NCBI GenBank assembly: GCA_017428545.1
Contig: JAFRQR010000017.1
Location: 62,001 to 126,000, forward strand
DNA length: 64,000 bases
Direction of reading: 5' to 3'
Source: Clostridiales bacterium
Lineage (GTDB): Bacteria > Bacillota > Clostridia > Saccharofermentanales > Saccharofermentanaceae
The translations under genes were made by a program, and so were the position numbers. Positions 52,746 through 61,889 of the stretch are shown piece by piece. Each line of letters starts with the position of its first letter. Position 1 is the stretch's first letter. The notes under the pieces were generated by a model. That model made no database searches, was not told where the DNA came from, and saw only the letters and a program-made list of their open reading frames with translations.

Positions 52746-53897
52746 TTAAAGAGAAGAGACGACTTCGATCGCCTGTTCGATGCTTTCCGAGATCGAATAA
52801 TTCCGATAACATGCCATTCTTCCGAGAAGCCGGACAGAAGGGCATTTTTTTGCAAGCTCTGCATACTTTCCGTAAAGCGCCAGGCTCTCGGAGGAATGTG
52901 CAGGCTCGAACGGTTCGGAAAGACCTCTGGAAACAGATGTGAACGGTTCTTCCATGCAAAGGCTCGTACGGCCCTCAATACTCTGAAGCGTCATATATTT
53001 ACATTCGGAAACGCGTACACAGTCTTTGGCCTTCGGAGTCAGAATGACCGCACACTCGTTATGGAAATCGATGTCCATATCGACAAATGATGTACGGCTC
53101 CTTCTGTACGGAAGCGCACCGTAACAGAATCCGAACAGCTTATCCAGGGACGGTGTATAGATAACAGGTCCTTTGAAGGGAACTCCGTCTAATAGCACGG
53201 TAGATCCGTCCTGGTGAATAGAGACACGGGAAAGAGCATCGATATCCAGATAAGCCGTGATCGCCTTGTGGTCGATCATCTGCTCCATGATCGACATAAA
53301 GCCCTGCATCGGCATGGATTGGATACTCTCCGTGTAATAGCAGTCATCAGATCCGATATCCACAAAAGCATCATTCATGTAAGAATCATCGGCAGGAATA
53401 AAAGAACTGCCGCTTCTGTGGTTGATATCCAAGGTCAGGATGTTCTCGATAATAAATCTTCCGAGATCATTGAGTTTTGCATCCGAAGATGCCATCAGCT
53501 GATCAACGGAGACACGCTTTTCGTCTGGAAAAGCAACGGACAGTTTCGAAAGAAGCGATTCGGCCTGCTTTGGCCCGAAAAGCATCTCGAGAGAATGTGC
53601 ATTGAGCGGAAGAGGAACCATCTGGTTATTGATCGACACAACGACACGGTGGCGATAAGGGAAAAATGATCCGAACCGCTTGATGAAATTATATGCATTT
53701 TCGTTGTCTGTGTGAAAAATGTGAGGACCGCAGGTCTGGACTCTGATCCCGTTGGGACGTTCCTCTTCGAAAAGGGCTCCACCGATGTGGGATTCTCCCT
53801 CGAAGCACGTGACGGTATATCCGGATTCTGCCAAAAGCCTTGCGGCAGCGCAGCCGGAAATGCCAAGTCCGATCACTAATGCGTTTTTCGTCTTCAC
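52746..53897 (-). CDS. glf: UDP-galactopyranose mutase
   Basis: A 383-residue flavoenzyme converting UDP-galactopyranose to UDP-galactofuranose. The N-terminal FAD motif GLGISGCAAARLLAESGYTV, CGPHIFHTD and the C-terminal RLLGRMACYRNYSISE fit Glf. GTG 53897 is chosen: AAGGGGTG lies just upstream and the longer frame would add 57 residues with no homology look. The family normally has about 365-390 residues. Galactofuranose would go into a surface polysaccharide. It is convergent with cdaA (gap 6 nt). Confidence 0.9.
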   Translation of the reverse strand: MKTKNALVIGLGISGCAAARLLAESGYTVTCFEGESHIGGALFEEERPNGIRVQTCGPHIFHTDNENAYNFIKRFGSFFPYRHRVVVSINNQMVPLPLNAHSLEMLFGPKQAESLLSKLSVAFPDEKRVSVDQLMASSDAKLNDLGRFIIENILTLDINHRSGSSFIPADDSYMNDAFVDIGSDDCYYTESIQSMPMQGFMSIMEQMIDHKAITAYLDIDALSRVSIHQDGSTVLLDGVPFKGPVIYTPSLDKLFGFCYGALPYRRSRTSFVDMDIDFHNECAVILTPKAKDCVRVSECKYMTLQSIEGRTSLCMEEPFTSVSRGLSEPFEPAHSSESLALYGKYAELAKKCPSVRLLGRMACYRNYSISESIEQAIEVVSSL

Positions 53898-54095
53898 GTT
53901 ACACCCCTTAAACGAATTCCAATTCATTTTATACGATAAATCTGAAGAATTCAAAACAATTTTATAAAGGAAAGTGCTTTTTAGGCGAAAACCCTGAAAT
54001 GTGTCATTCTGTAATAAAGGATACGCAAAGATGTAAATTAGTTTACACATGCCGTGTGTTAAAATCACACTGAAATATGTGTGTGAGGAACAGAT
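53898..54095. promoter_or_regulatory. Divergent glf-amidase control region with alternating dyads
   Basis: 198 nt. Contains GTAAA-TTAG-TTTAC (54033-54046) and alternating GTGTG...CACAC...GTGTG blocks (about 54055-54085) near the start of the amidase-like gene; the spacer holds TAAAAT (54060-54065). No strong -35 seen. Confidence 0.35.
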
Positions 54096-55418
54096 ATGAA
54101 CGGTTCAGACGAGAATAAGCCGAAAAGGCCAAATGATAAACCACTTCACAAAGGAGTCCCGGATCTTCGTGACTTTATGAACAAGCCGGCTCCCGGTAGC
54201 GAAAAAGAAGAAGTGGATATCCAGAGTCTGATGAGTGAGATCCGTCGGGTTCCTTCGTCGCGCGCGACCGCAAAACCTCAAGAACCCCGCCGCGATGCTC
54301 CGCAGCAGCAATCTGTCCCGCAAAAACCTGCTACGCAACCGGTGCAAAAACCGGCAGCTCCGCATGCCTCTTCAGCCGCAAATTCTGAGCAGCTTCGTCC
54401 GGCAGCAGCAGTAATGCCGGGTTCTCAAGTAAGATATCAAAAACCGGATGTGGATGATGAAGATGATGAGGAAGTGATGTCTTCCCAGGTCCGCAGAACT
54501 CCGGTAAGCAGAGAAAGAAGAAAACAGATCGAGGCAAGAAGACGCCGTGCGGTCATTTTCATCGTGGTCACTTTCGTCCTTATCCTCCTTGCCGTCGGAT
54601 TCGGCATTTATTATCTGATTACGAATCTGTCGTCAAAGTCGAGTGGTACCGGTACTACGGCGACTTCTTCGACGATCGCTTCTTCTTCGGATACCACGCC
54701 TGTTTCACAAGAGTCTGAGACGACCACTAGTGAAACGACTGAGCCCGAGGCTACACCTACCCCTGCGGTAACTCCTTTCCCGGCCGGCGGTCCGAGCCTT
54801 TCCGGCTATTGTGTCGTGATCGATCCGGGACATCAGGCAGTCGCGAATACAGATCCCGAATCCATGTCGTCCTCTATGGGCGGATCGAAAGACCGTTCAT
54901 CTCAGGGCTACACCGGTGTCGTAAGCGGAACGGATGAATCCGAGATCAATCTGTCGACGGCGCTCCTGCTCAAAGAGTATCTCGAGTCCCTGGGCTGCGA
55001 GGTCTATCTGACACGTGAGACCAATGACGTCGATATTTCCAATAAGGAACGAGCCGAGTTTGCCGTATCTAAGAATCCGGATCTTTTCATCCGTCTTTAC
55101 TGTAATGCGGCCAATGACTCGAAGACCAACGGTATCGAAGTCATCGTTCCAAACTCCGGCGAGTACGCATCGCAGGCCGTTACCTGGGGAGAGAACCTCG
55201 GAAAGCAGATCGCAAATTCTACGGGAAGTGCTTTTAACGGATGCAAAGCAAGCGAAAAATACAGCGGACTGAACTGGGCGAACTCGGTGCCTTCGTTCAT
55301 GATCCGTATGGGTTATCTGACCAACAGCGATGACGAAGCATCTCTTATGGATGAAGAGTATCAGTTTAAGGAGTGTCAGGGCATCGCCCAGTTTATCGCA
55401 GCTATGCCGCAGCGCTGA
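54096..55418 (+). CDS. Amidase_3-like membrane protein with altered active site
   Basis: A 440-residue protein. Residues 1-150 are a Pro/Gln/Lys-rich cytoplasmic region; a transmembrane helix (about 152-175) leads to a Ser/Thr linker and the amidase_3 fold (about 236-438). The first zinc ligand His246 (IDPGH) and Glu281 remain, but the usual IHANA is LYCNA (Tyr335) and the catalytic Glu of the LVExGF motif is Arg404 (MIRMGYLTN). It is probably not an active amidase and may bind peptidoglycan instead. GTGAGGAAC precedes ATG 54096. Confidence 0.8.
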   Translation: MNGSDENKPKRPNDKPLHKGVPDLRDFMNKPAPGSEKEEVDIQSLMSEIRRVPSSRATAKPQEPRRDAPQQQSVPQKPATQPVQKPAAPHASSAANSEQLRPAAAVMPGSQVRYQKPDVDDEDDEEVMSSQVRRTPVSRERRKQIEARRRRAVIFIVVTFVLILLAVGFGIYYLITNLSSKSSGTGTTATSSTIASSSDTTPVSQESETTTSETTEPEATPTPAVTPFPAGGPSLSGYCVVIDPGHQAVANTDPESMSSSMGGSKDRSSQGYTGVVSGTDESEINLSTALLLKEYLESLGCEVYLTRETNDVDISNKERAEFAVSKNPDLFIRLYCNAANDSKTNGIEVIVPNSGEYASQAVTWGENLGKQIANSTGSAFNGCKASEKYSGLNWANSVPSFMIRMGYLTNSDDEASLMDEEYQFKECQGIAQFIAAMPQR

Positions 55419-55484
55419 TGAATTGTTGCATACCCTTGTTTATGGTAAAATAGTCTGGTTAATGATAAACAAGGGGGATCTCAG

Positions 55485-56621
55485 GTGAAAAGACAACGAC
55501 TTTTAGCGGCTGCTTCTATTATTCTTTGCTTTATGATGCTCCTGCCTTCTTGTGGCCTTCACAAAAAACAGGCGACGGAAAAGACTGAGGAAGAGGAAGA
55601 AGAACTCGAGGACGAAGAGGATGAAGAGGATGAAGAGGATGACGATAAGGATCCGTCTACCGGTTCTGCTCCCGAGTTTTCGATGAATGTCACCAAACTT
55701 CATCAGTTTATCAGTGACGGTTCGATTTTTGCCGAGAATGTTCCGGTACCGACTCCGACACCGATCCCGATGAAACAGAACCCCCTCGGAATGACAAATG
55801 ATATGGACGGTTATTACAGCGGCGACCTTACGAATGCGGTCATCGTTGACAATGAGTATTTTAAGTTCGTCATTCTGAGTGCTGAAGTTACGGATGAGGG
55901 CTACATTGTCACCTCTGAACTTACCAATAAATCCGATGTTCCATATCAGCTTTATCTGCATGATGTTGTTGTCAACAATGTGTGTATGGATACCGACTAC
56001 TTTTTCAAGACAGAGACGCTTGAACCCAATAAAACCATAACCGATGTGACGAACTTTGCCGAGGCTTTCCATGAAGAGGCATATGACAATGCTGTTCCGA
56101 CGCGCATCTCTTTCCTGATGATCGCTGCTCCGACCGTTGACGGACAGACAGCGGTGCTGGCAGACCCCGTCAACCAGCTCAACTACATTCCCGTCAATCT
56201 TTTCCCGCAGGGAGAGGCGGCATACGTTTATGAAGATAAACCGATGGGCAATACCTCCTCCGTCGTATACGACAGTGATGGAGCTCAGTTCATTATCGAT
56301 AGTTTTGAACTTGATGACTATGCATTCATCGTGTATTACACATACATCAATAAGACTTCGGATTATATCCAGTTAAGACTCGACGGAGGCACGATGACGC
56401 TCGATAAGATGGTTTTTGATGTCGGTAACCAGGCAGCGTTTATTCCGCCTTATGCGAGAAGGACAGGTTATTTTAAAGTGAGCCGTTCCACGATCGAAGA
56501 ATCAGGTCTTGATCCGGTTTCGATCCGGCTTGCTTCGATCCCGCTCCGGGCAGATTCCCTAAATAACGGAGTCATGGTCCTGTGGCAGACAACAGTCAAA
56601 AAAGAAGTGGATTTCGGCTGA
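55485..56621 (+). CDS. Acidic lipoprotein
   Basis: A 378-residue lipoprotein (lipobox LPSC, Cys23) starting at GTG 55485 behind CAAGGGGGATC. Residues about 33-55 are almost only Glu/Asp. Two beta-rich domains follow (about 110-245 and 250-375), each with a pattern like FKFVILSAEVTDEGYIVTSEL and FIIDSFELDDYAFIVYYTY, suggestive of a duplicated DUF-type immunoglobulin-like fold. No function recognised. It lies in a run of envelope genes. Confidence 0.75.
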   Translation: MKRQRLLAAASIILCFMMLLPSCGLHKKQATEKTEEEEEELEDEEDEEDEEDDDKDPSTGSAPEFSMNVTKLHQFISDGSIFAENVPVPTPTPIPMKQNPLGMTNDMDGYYSGDLTNAVIVDNEYFKFVILSAEVTDEGYIVTSELTNKSDVPYQLYLHDVVVNNVCMDTDYFFKTETLEPNKTITDVTNFAEAFHEEAYDNAVPTRISFLMIAAPTVDGQTAVLADPVNQLNYIPVNLFPQGEAAYVYEDKPMGNTSSVVYDSDGAQFIIDSFELDDYAFIVYYTYINKTSDYIQLRLDGGTMTLDKMVFDVGNQAAFIPPYARRTGYFKVSRSTIEESGLDPVSIRLASIPLRADSLNNGVMVLWQTTVKKEVDFG

Positions 56622-56663
56622 TGCCGTAACTTAATATTCAATACAAAAAGGAAGAAATAAGAA

Positions 56664-57830
56664 ATGGGTTTATTTGGCAAAAAGAATAACGGCGATCGAA
56701 GTGATTCTAACGAGCAGAACAAGGAAAGTGAAGGGATAAAGTTTCCTTTTCTGACGATCCTGATCGAAGAAGTCCTTTCCATGACTTCGACCGAGGTTTC
56801 CGTCATCGGAAATGTTCGCGGAACTGATCTTAAAGAAGGACAGGAACTTTATCTTCTCGGAAGAAAGGGTAAGTCCGTCAAGACCAGGGCACTTCGTATC
56901 GAGGATGCCTTGATGAGTAAAATGCCCGAAGCAAAAGAGGGAGAAAATGTTTCCGTCGTTCTGGAAGGATTAAGAAGCGGCGATGTTTCGAGATATGATG
57001 TTATTTCGACCGTGAATTATGTCACGGCGGAACAAGAACCTTCCAAGGAGTTCGTAAATCCTTTCCTTACCGCATTTTTGCGTGAAGCGAAAAAGTGTGA
57101 TGAACAGGGTGAAGATGGCACAAAGCCGGAAAACCGTGAATATATGAGCCGTCTTGTCGAATGTATCGCCGAGGATGCCAAATTCCTTTCTCCCTGCATG
57201 CATCCGGAAGAAAATGCAAAGCCGGGAAGTATCGGTGTGGCTCTTCTTAAGGGAAAGGGAGGAAAAACATACCTTCCGCTGTTTACGGACGCCCACGAGA
57301 TCGAGATCACGGAAGGCCTTCCGGAAAAACTCCTTCAGCAACTGGATTTCCCGCGTATCATGAACATCGTAAAGCAGGCTCCGATCGATGGTATCATCAT
57401 CAATCCGAGATCTGCCGGTTTCGTGCTTACCCGCCAGATCCTTGAGAGCCTGGAGTATCACAAGCGCAAGATCGATAATCACATCAAAGAGCAGAAACTG
57501 GATACATCCCAACCGATCATGATCGCGATCCCGACGGATGAGAATACACCAAATGATCTTTTTAATGCGTTAAAGGAACATATGAAGAATGAATCGCGCA
57601 TCCTCCGTGCGTGGTATGGTCTGATGATCTTCCCGAAGGAAGACAAAAAGGCGCATCTGATCGTGATCGATACTTTGGAAGAAGCTCCGGAAGTATTCGG
57701 TGCCATCGGAAGAGTCGCCCAGCCGTATCTTGAGGATCTGCAGCTGAACATGCAGGCGGCATCCAAAGTCAAGAATATGACGGAGAAGATGATGCTGTTC
57801 TACGAAAGAGAAGATACGATCACGGTCTGA
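56664..57830 (+). CDS. SseB-like protein with EF-Tu domain 2-like N-terminal barrel
   Basis: A 388-residue protein. About 30-125 resembles the beta-barrel domain 2 of translation GTPases (VIGNVRGTDLKEGQELYLLG, then EGENVSVVLEGLRSGDVSRYD), but no G domain is present. About 130-280 looks like the SseB N-terminal domain, with YLPLFTDAHEIEI and GIIINPRSAGFVL, and the remainder like SseB C-terminal. Such a fusion has no known function. It has no signal peptide. It is convergent with larE (7-nt gap). Confidence 0.68.
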   Translation: MGLFGKKNNGDRSDSNEQNKESEGIKFPFLTILIEEVLSMTSTEVSVIGNVRGTDLKEGQELYLLGRKGKSVKTRALRIEDALMSKMPEAKEGENVSVVLEGLRSGDVSRYDVISTVNYVTAEQEPSKEFVNPFLTAFLREAKKCDEQGEDGTKPENREYMSRLVECIAEDAKFLSPCMHPEENAKPGSIGVALLKGKGGKTYLPLFTDAHEIEITEGLPEKLLQQLDFPRIMNIVKQAPIDGIIINPRSAGFVLTRQILESLEYHKRKIDNHIKEQKLDTSQPIMIAIPTDENTPNDLFNALKEHMKNESRILRAWYGLMIFPKEDKKAHLIVIDTLEEAPEVFGAIGRVAQPYLEDLQLNMQAASKVKNMTEKMMLFYEREDTITV

Positions 57831-57837
57831 CCATCGT

Positions 57838-58674
57838 TCATTTCTTCAGCACTTCATTCATGCTGCCGACACGATAACCTTTCAGGTCTAATGAAACGTA
57901 CATGAACCCGATCTCGCGGAATCTTGTATAGATCTTTTCGCGTGTATCATCGTCTGCAATACGCGTGATATCTTTTGCCGGAACTTCGATCCTTGCAAGG
58001 TTCCCGTGCATTCTTACGCGCTCTTCGATAAATCCCAGTTCAATAAGAAATTGCTCGGCCTGATCGATCATATGCAGTTTTTCTTCCGTGATCTCTTCGC
58101 CGTATACAAAGCGTGAAGCAAGGCAGGCATATGCGGGTTTGCTCCATGTGGGAAGACCCATGGCTTTGGAAATGGCACGGATCTCAGATTTATGAAGCCC
58201 GGCTTCTCTCAAAGGACTTTTGACATCCAGTTCTGAAACTGCGCGAAGTCCCGGACGATAATCTCCGAGATCGTCCATATTCGATCCTTCGGCCAGATAT
58301 GTGATCCCGTAAGCTTCTGCGGTCTTTCTGATCTCGGTAAAAACACCTCGCTTACAAAAGTAGCAGCGGTCCGGAGAATTGTGCCGGTATGATTCTTCTT
58401 TTAAAGGGTCGACTGTACAAGTGACATAACGGATCCCGCGTTCTTCACAAAAAGACTTGGCTTCCTTAAGTTCTCTTCCCGGAAAAGCAGCGTCGACACA
58501 GATCACGCCGAGGGCTTTGTCGCCTAAGACATTATGGGCAACGGCAAGAAGTAAAGAGGAGTCGACTCCGCCGGAAAACCCGACGGCAAGGGAACCCAGA
58601 TCGCGGATGTACGATTCCAGTTTATCAAGTTTCGTCTTTAGTTCTTCTGACAGTAAATCTTTCTGTTCGATCAT
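57838..58674 (-). CDS. larE: ATP-dependent sacrificial sulfur transferase LarE-like
   Basis: A 278-residue PP-loop protein: GFSGGVDSSLL (ATP loop) and the Cys in YACLASRF, the place of the sacrificial Cys176 of LarE. LarE donates its sulfur to make the nickel-pincer cofactor of lactate racemase. larB, larC and larA are not in the window, so it could be a LarE-family protein with another target. ATG 58674 is used with AAGGAGC upstream; the longer frame runs into the tmRNA terminator. Confidence 0.82.
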   Translation of the reverse strand: MIEQKDLLSEELKTKLDKLESYIRDLGSLAVGFSGGVDSSLLLAVAHNVLGDKALGVICVDAAFPGRELKEAKSFCEERGIRYVTCTVDPLKEESYRHNSPDRCYFCKRGVFTEIRKTAEAYGITYLAEGSNMDDLGDYRPGLRAVSELDVKSPLREAGLHKSEIRAISKAMGLPTWSKPAYACLASRFVYGEEITEEKLHMIDQAEQFLIELGFIEERVRMHGNLARIEVPAKDITRIADDDTREKIYTRFREIGFMYVSLDLKGYRVGSMNEVLKK

Positions 58675-58734
58675 AAGTGCTCCTTGCCGGTGATTGCCGA
58701 TATTTATGTATTTCTCATTATAGCATCCGCATTT

Positions 58735-58770
58735 TTCTAAAACAAAACCCGCAAATCTGATATTTGCGGG
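58735..58770 (-). terminator. Terminator of tmRNA
   Basis: Perfect 9-bp stem CCCGCAAAT (58748-58756) / ATTTGCGGG (58762-58770), 5-nt loop; on the minus strand it is followed by TTTTGTTTT. It lies 33 nt after the tmRNA 3' end. Confidence 0.9.
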
Positions 58771-58802
58771 TGCTTTTGACATGGCGGCTATTGCCGCGAA
58801 AT

Positions 58803-59181
58803 TGGTGGAGGCGAGGAGAATCGAACTCCTGTCCGAAACCACGTCAACAAGGACATCTCCGGGTGCAGTTCGTGTTTGGAGTATTCCCCTGGATCACGTT
58901 CCCACGAACAGGAAGAGATCTCCGGTAGCTTCATAGATACATCTCCGACGCAAAGCTTTGCCGAAGGCGTTGTCCCGTTTAACCTGCCGACAGGTAAGGT
59001 CTGTCATCTGACATCTCCGGTCCGGCCGACAGATAGACCGGGGAGATGGTAGCTAAATTAAGCAGCTACGAGTTGTGTATTGTTTGCAATTACTTGCATT
59101 TCTCGTTTTTTTAAGAGGCCAACGAGAATCCTCTACCCGCTTTCCAAGTCTCCACGACCCCGTCGAAACCAGTGCGCCCCC
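58803..59181 (-). ncRNA. ssrA: Transfer-messenger RNA (tmRNA)
   Basis: 379 nt, read on the minus strand. The 5' end GGGGGCGCACTGG pairs with the 3' end CGCCTCC-ACCA; TGGTTTCGAC and the T arm GGAGTTCGATTCTCC are typical. The tag reading frame is at 59087-59058: GCA AAC AAT ACA CAA CTC GTA GCT GCT TAA, giving ANNTQLVAA. tmRNA with SmpB rescues stalled ribosomes and tags the peptide for degradation. 3' CCA is encoded. Confidence 0.95.
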
Positions 59182-59217
59182 ACATTTCACAACTCTCTTA
59201 TGTGGTTTTGTGTGGTG

Positions 59218-59246
59218 ATTATACTAGAAGTAGATTTGAATGGCAA
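59218..59246 (-). promoter_or_regulatory. Promoter of tmRNA
   Basis: On the minus strand TTGCCA (59246-59241), 17 nt, perfect TATAAT (59223-59218), 36 nt before the mature 5' end, leaving a short leader for RNase P processing. Confidence 0.8.
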
Positions 59247-59273
59247 TAGTATTTTCTCTTTGTATACAAGTGA

Positions 59274-59279
59274 TATAAT
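59274..59279 (+). promoter_or_regulatory. -10 element of the GH3 gene
   Basis: TATAAT, 41 nt before ATG 59321, in the 139-nt divergent gap with the tmRNA. -35 not clear. Confidence 0.4.
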
Positions 59280-59320
59280 AAGATAAAGGAAACTTGCGGT
59301 TTGTGTTGAGGTAAATAAAT

Positions 59321-61768
59321 ATGGCTTCCGAATTTGTTACGTCGCTGATGAGTAAACTGTCTGTAAAGCAGAAAGCATCTCTTTGTTCCGGCTGGGATTT
59401 CTGGCGGACACAAAGACTCCCGATCAATAATGTTCCGCCGATCATGATGACGGATGGTCCTCACGGTCTCAGAAAACAGGAGTCCCAAGAGGGAAGAGCA
59501 GGTGCAGGTGACAGCCGTCCCGCAACGTGTTTTCCGCCTGCCGCGACAACGGCGAATTCGTTTAATACTGATCTTCTGGAGGAGATCGGAAGAGCGATCG
59601 GTGAAGAAGCGGTCGATCAGGATGTTTCCATCGTTCTCGGCCCTGCGATCAATATCAAGCGCTCTCCGCTTTGCGGACGTAATTTCGAATATGTCTCGGA
59701 AGACCCTTATCTGGCAGGTAAACTCGGTGCTGCCTGGGTACGCGGTGTGCAGAGCAACGGTGTAGGTACATCCGTAAAACATTTTGCCGCGAACAGTCAG
59801 GAGAAGTGCCGCCTGATCAATGATTCGATCGTAGATGAAAGAACTCTTCGTGAGATCTATCTTTCCGCGTTTGAAACAGTCATTAAAGAATCCAAACCAT
59901 GGACCGTCATGTGTGCCTATAACCGTCTGAACGGTACTTACTGCTGTGAAAACAGAAAACTCCTGACGGATATCCTCCGTGATGAGTGGGGCTTTGACGG
60001 CGTCGTTATGAGTGACTGGGGAGCTACGGACAATCGTCTCGATTCTCTGGCGGCAGGTCTTGAACTGGAGATGCCGACATCCGTCGGAGAACGAGACAGA
60101 ATGATCTGCGAAGCCGTTGATTCCGGCAAAATGCCGATGGCGCTACTGGACCGCGCAGCGGAGAGAATGCTGACGCTTATCGAAAAAGGATTAAACAAAC
60201 CGAATCCGACTTCGTCTCCGTACCAGAATCATCAGAGACTGGCCCGACAGGCTTTTGAAGAGTCGGCGGTACTTCTGAAAAACGACGGGCTTCTGCCGAT
60301 CGCTCCGCAAGCGAGTGTCGCTGTTCTTGGAGCCATGGCAAAAGAGACGAGATTCCAGGGTGGAGGCAGTTCACATATCCATCCTACGAATGTCACCCAC
60401 GCTTTTAGTGGCTTTTCTTCCACGAAGGCGAATTTCGTTTACGAACCCGGCTATTCCCTGGAGACGGAAGAGGTCGATGAAAAACTCCTCACGGCGGCTG
60501 TTGACGCTGCCAAGGATAAAGATGTCGTCGTGATCTTTGCCGGACTTCCGGAGAGCTTTGAATCAGAGTCTTTCGACAGAACACATATGAACCTTCCGAA
60601 ATCCCATACCAGACTGATCGAAGAAGTTGTCAGAAGGAACAGCAATGTCTGCGTTGTCCTTTATGCCGGATCTCCCGTTGAGATGCCCTGGGTATCTCAG
60701 GTAAGGTCGATCCTGATGGCATATCTGCCGGGCCAGGAAGGTGCCGGTGCGATCGCCGATATCCTTTACGGCAAGGTCAATCCTTCCGGTAAACTCGCTG
60801 AAACTTTCCCGCTGAAACTTACGGATACACCTACGTATCTTTACTTCGGCGAACCTCGCCAGACGCTCTACAGTGAGAGTGTATATGTCGGATACAGATA
60901 TTACGACGCGGCCAATATGCCGGTGCTTTTCCCGTTTGGTCATGGCCTTTCTTATTCGAAATTCTCATATGGAGAGATCTCCCTGTCTTCTTCTGATATT
61001 GATGAAGATACCCCTCTGACGGTTTCCGTTGATGTAACTAACATAAGTGAAGTTGACGGAAAAGAGATCGTTCAGCTTTATGTGGCTCCGCCGGAATCTG
61101 TGATCTATAAGCCGAAGCGTCAGCTGTGCGGCTTCAAGAAAGTCTACATTCAGCGCGGCGAGACCAGAACAGTCGAGTTTAAAGTCGATAAGCGGGCTTT
61201 TGCTTATTACAATGTTACGGCAGGCGACTGGCATGTAGAAAGCGGAACATATAAACTTGAGGTAGGTGCTTCTTCAAGAGATATCCGCGGATCCCGCGAA
61301 ATCAATGTAAAATCCAATCATCCGGAGATCGTGGTCCCTGATTACAGGCAAAAAGCTCCCCAGTATTATCATCTGGATGTACAGACCAAGATATTCGACA
61401 AGAAGCAGTTCGAAGCGGTCCTCGGAAAAGAGATCAAGGAAGAAAAAGCGCCGAAGAAGGGGCAGTTCACAATGAATTCCTCGCTCATGGATCTTCAGAA
61501 CGGCAACCTGAAGAGTAAGCTGTTCTACAAGATGACGATGCTTGGCGTAAAGAAAAGAAACCGTAAAGAAACGCAGGAGAATCTCCGGAAGATGAATGAA
61601 GTCATGACACGTGAGATGCCGCTTCGTACCGTAGCCACATTCTCCCTCGGAAAGATCACGCTCGAGCAGATGGATGCGTTGCTTCTGATCTTTAACGGAC
61701 ATTTCTTTAAAGGAATGTGGAAACTCAAGAAAGCGAAGAAACGTAAAAAAGAACTCAATTTCCTGTGA
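59321..61768 (+). CDS. Cytoplasmic GH3 beta-glucosidase-like enzyme
   Basis: An 815-residue GH3 protein. The N-terminal barrel has MMTDGPHGLRKQ, VGTSVKHFAANSQEK and the nucleophile Asp in VVMSDWGATDNR; the alpha/beta sandwich and an FnIII-like domain (about 560-650) follow. No signal peptide is seen, so its substrate is an imported oligosaccharide. The last about 135 residues are a Lys-rich helical region with LRKMNEVMTREMPLR, an extension found in a subset of Firmicutes GH3 enzymes. TGAGGTA precedes ATG 59321. It stands before the GH2-like gene, 121 nt upstream. Confidence 0.92.
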   Translation: MASEFVTSLMSKLSVKQKASLCSGWDFWRTQRLPINNVPPIMMTDGPHGLRKQESQEGRAGAGDSRPATCFPPAATTANSFNTDLLEEIGRAIGEEAVDQDVSIVLGPAINIKRSPLCGRNFEYVSEDPYLAGKLGAAWVRGVQSNGVGTSVKHFAANSQEKCRLINDSIVDERTLREIYLSAFETVIKESKPWTVMCAYNRLNGTYCCENRKLLTDILRDEWGFDGVVMSDWGATDNRLDSLAAGLELEMPTSVGERDRMICEAVDSGKMPMALLDRAAERMLTLIEKGLNKPNPTSSPYQNHQRLARQAFEESAVLLKNDGLLPIAPQASVAVLGAMAKETRFQGGGSSHIHPTNVTHAFSGFSSTKANFVYEPGYSLETEEVDEKLLTAAVDAAKDKDVVVIFAGLPESFESESFDRTHMNLPKSHTRLIEEVVRRNSNVCVVLYAGSPVEMPWVSQVRSILMAYLPGQEGAGAIADILYGKVNPSGKLAETFPLKLTDTPTYLYFGEPRQTLYSESVYVGYRYYDAANMPVLFPFGHGLSYSKFSYGEISLSSSDIDEDTPLTVSVDVTNISEVDGKEIVQLYVAPPESVIYKPKRQLCGFKKVYIQRGETRTVEFKVDKRAFAYYNVTAGDWHVESGTYKLEVGASSRDIRGSREINVKSNHPEIVVPDYRQKAPQYYHLDVQTKIFDKKQFEAVLGKEIKEEKAPKKGQFTMNSSLMDLQNGNLKSKLFYKMTMLGVKKRNRKETQENLRKMNEVMTREMPLRTVATFSLGKITLEQMDALLLIFNGHFFKGMWKLKKAKKRKKELNFL

Positions 61769-61889
61769 CGTGAAATTGTTGCCTTGATTACTTCAAATTG
61801 AAACATGTCTGATACATGTGACGGAATGCACCGTGCTACAATATCGTTAACAGACTGCATAACTATGCAAAGATGTAACGGAGAGAAGC

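Noticed and set aside
58675-58842. Upstream extension of larE to the frame start
   Set aside because: It would run through the tmRNA terminator and 3' end; the internal ATG 58674 has AAGGAGC in place.
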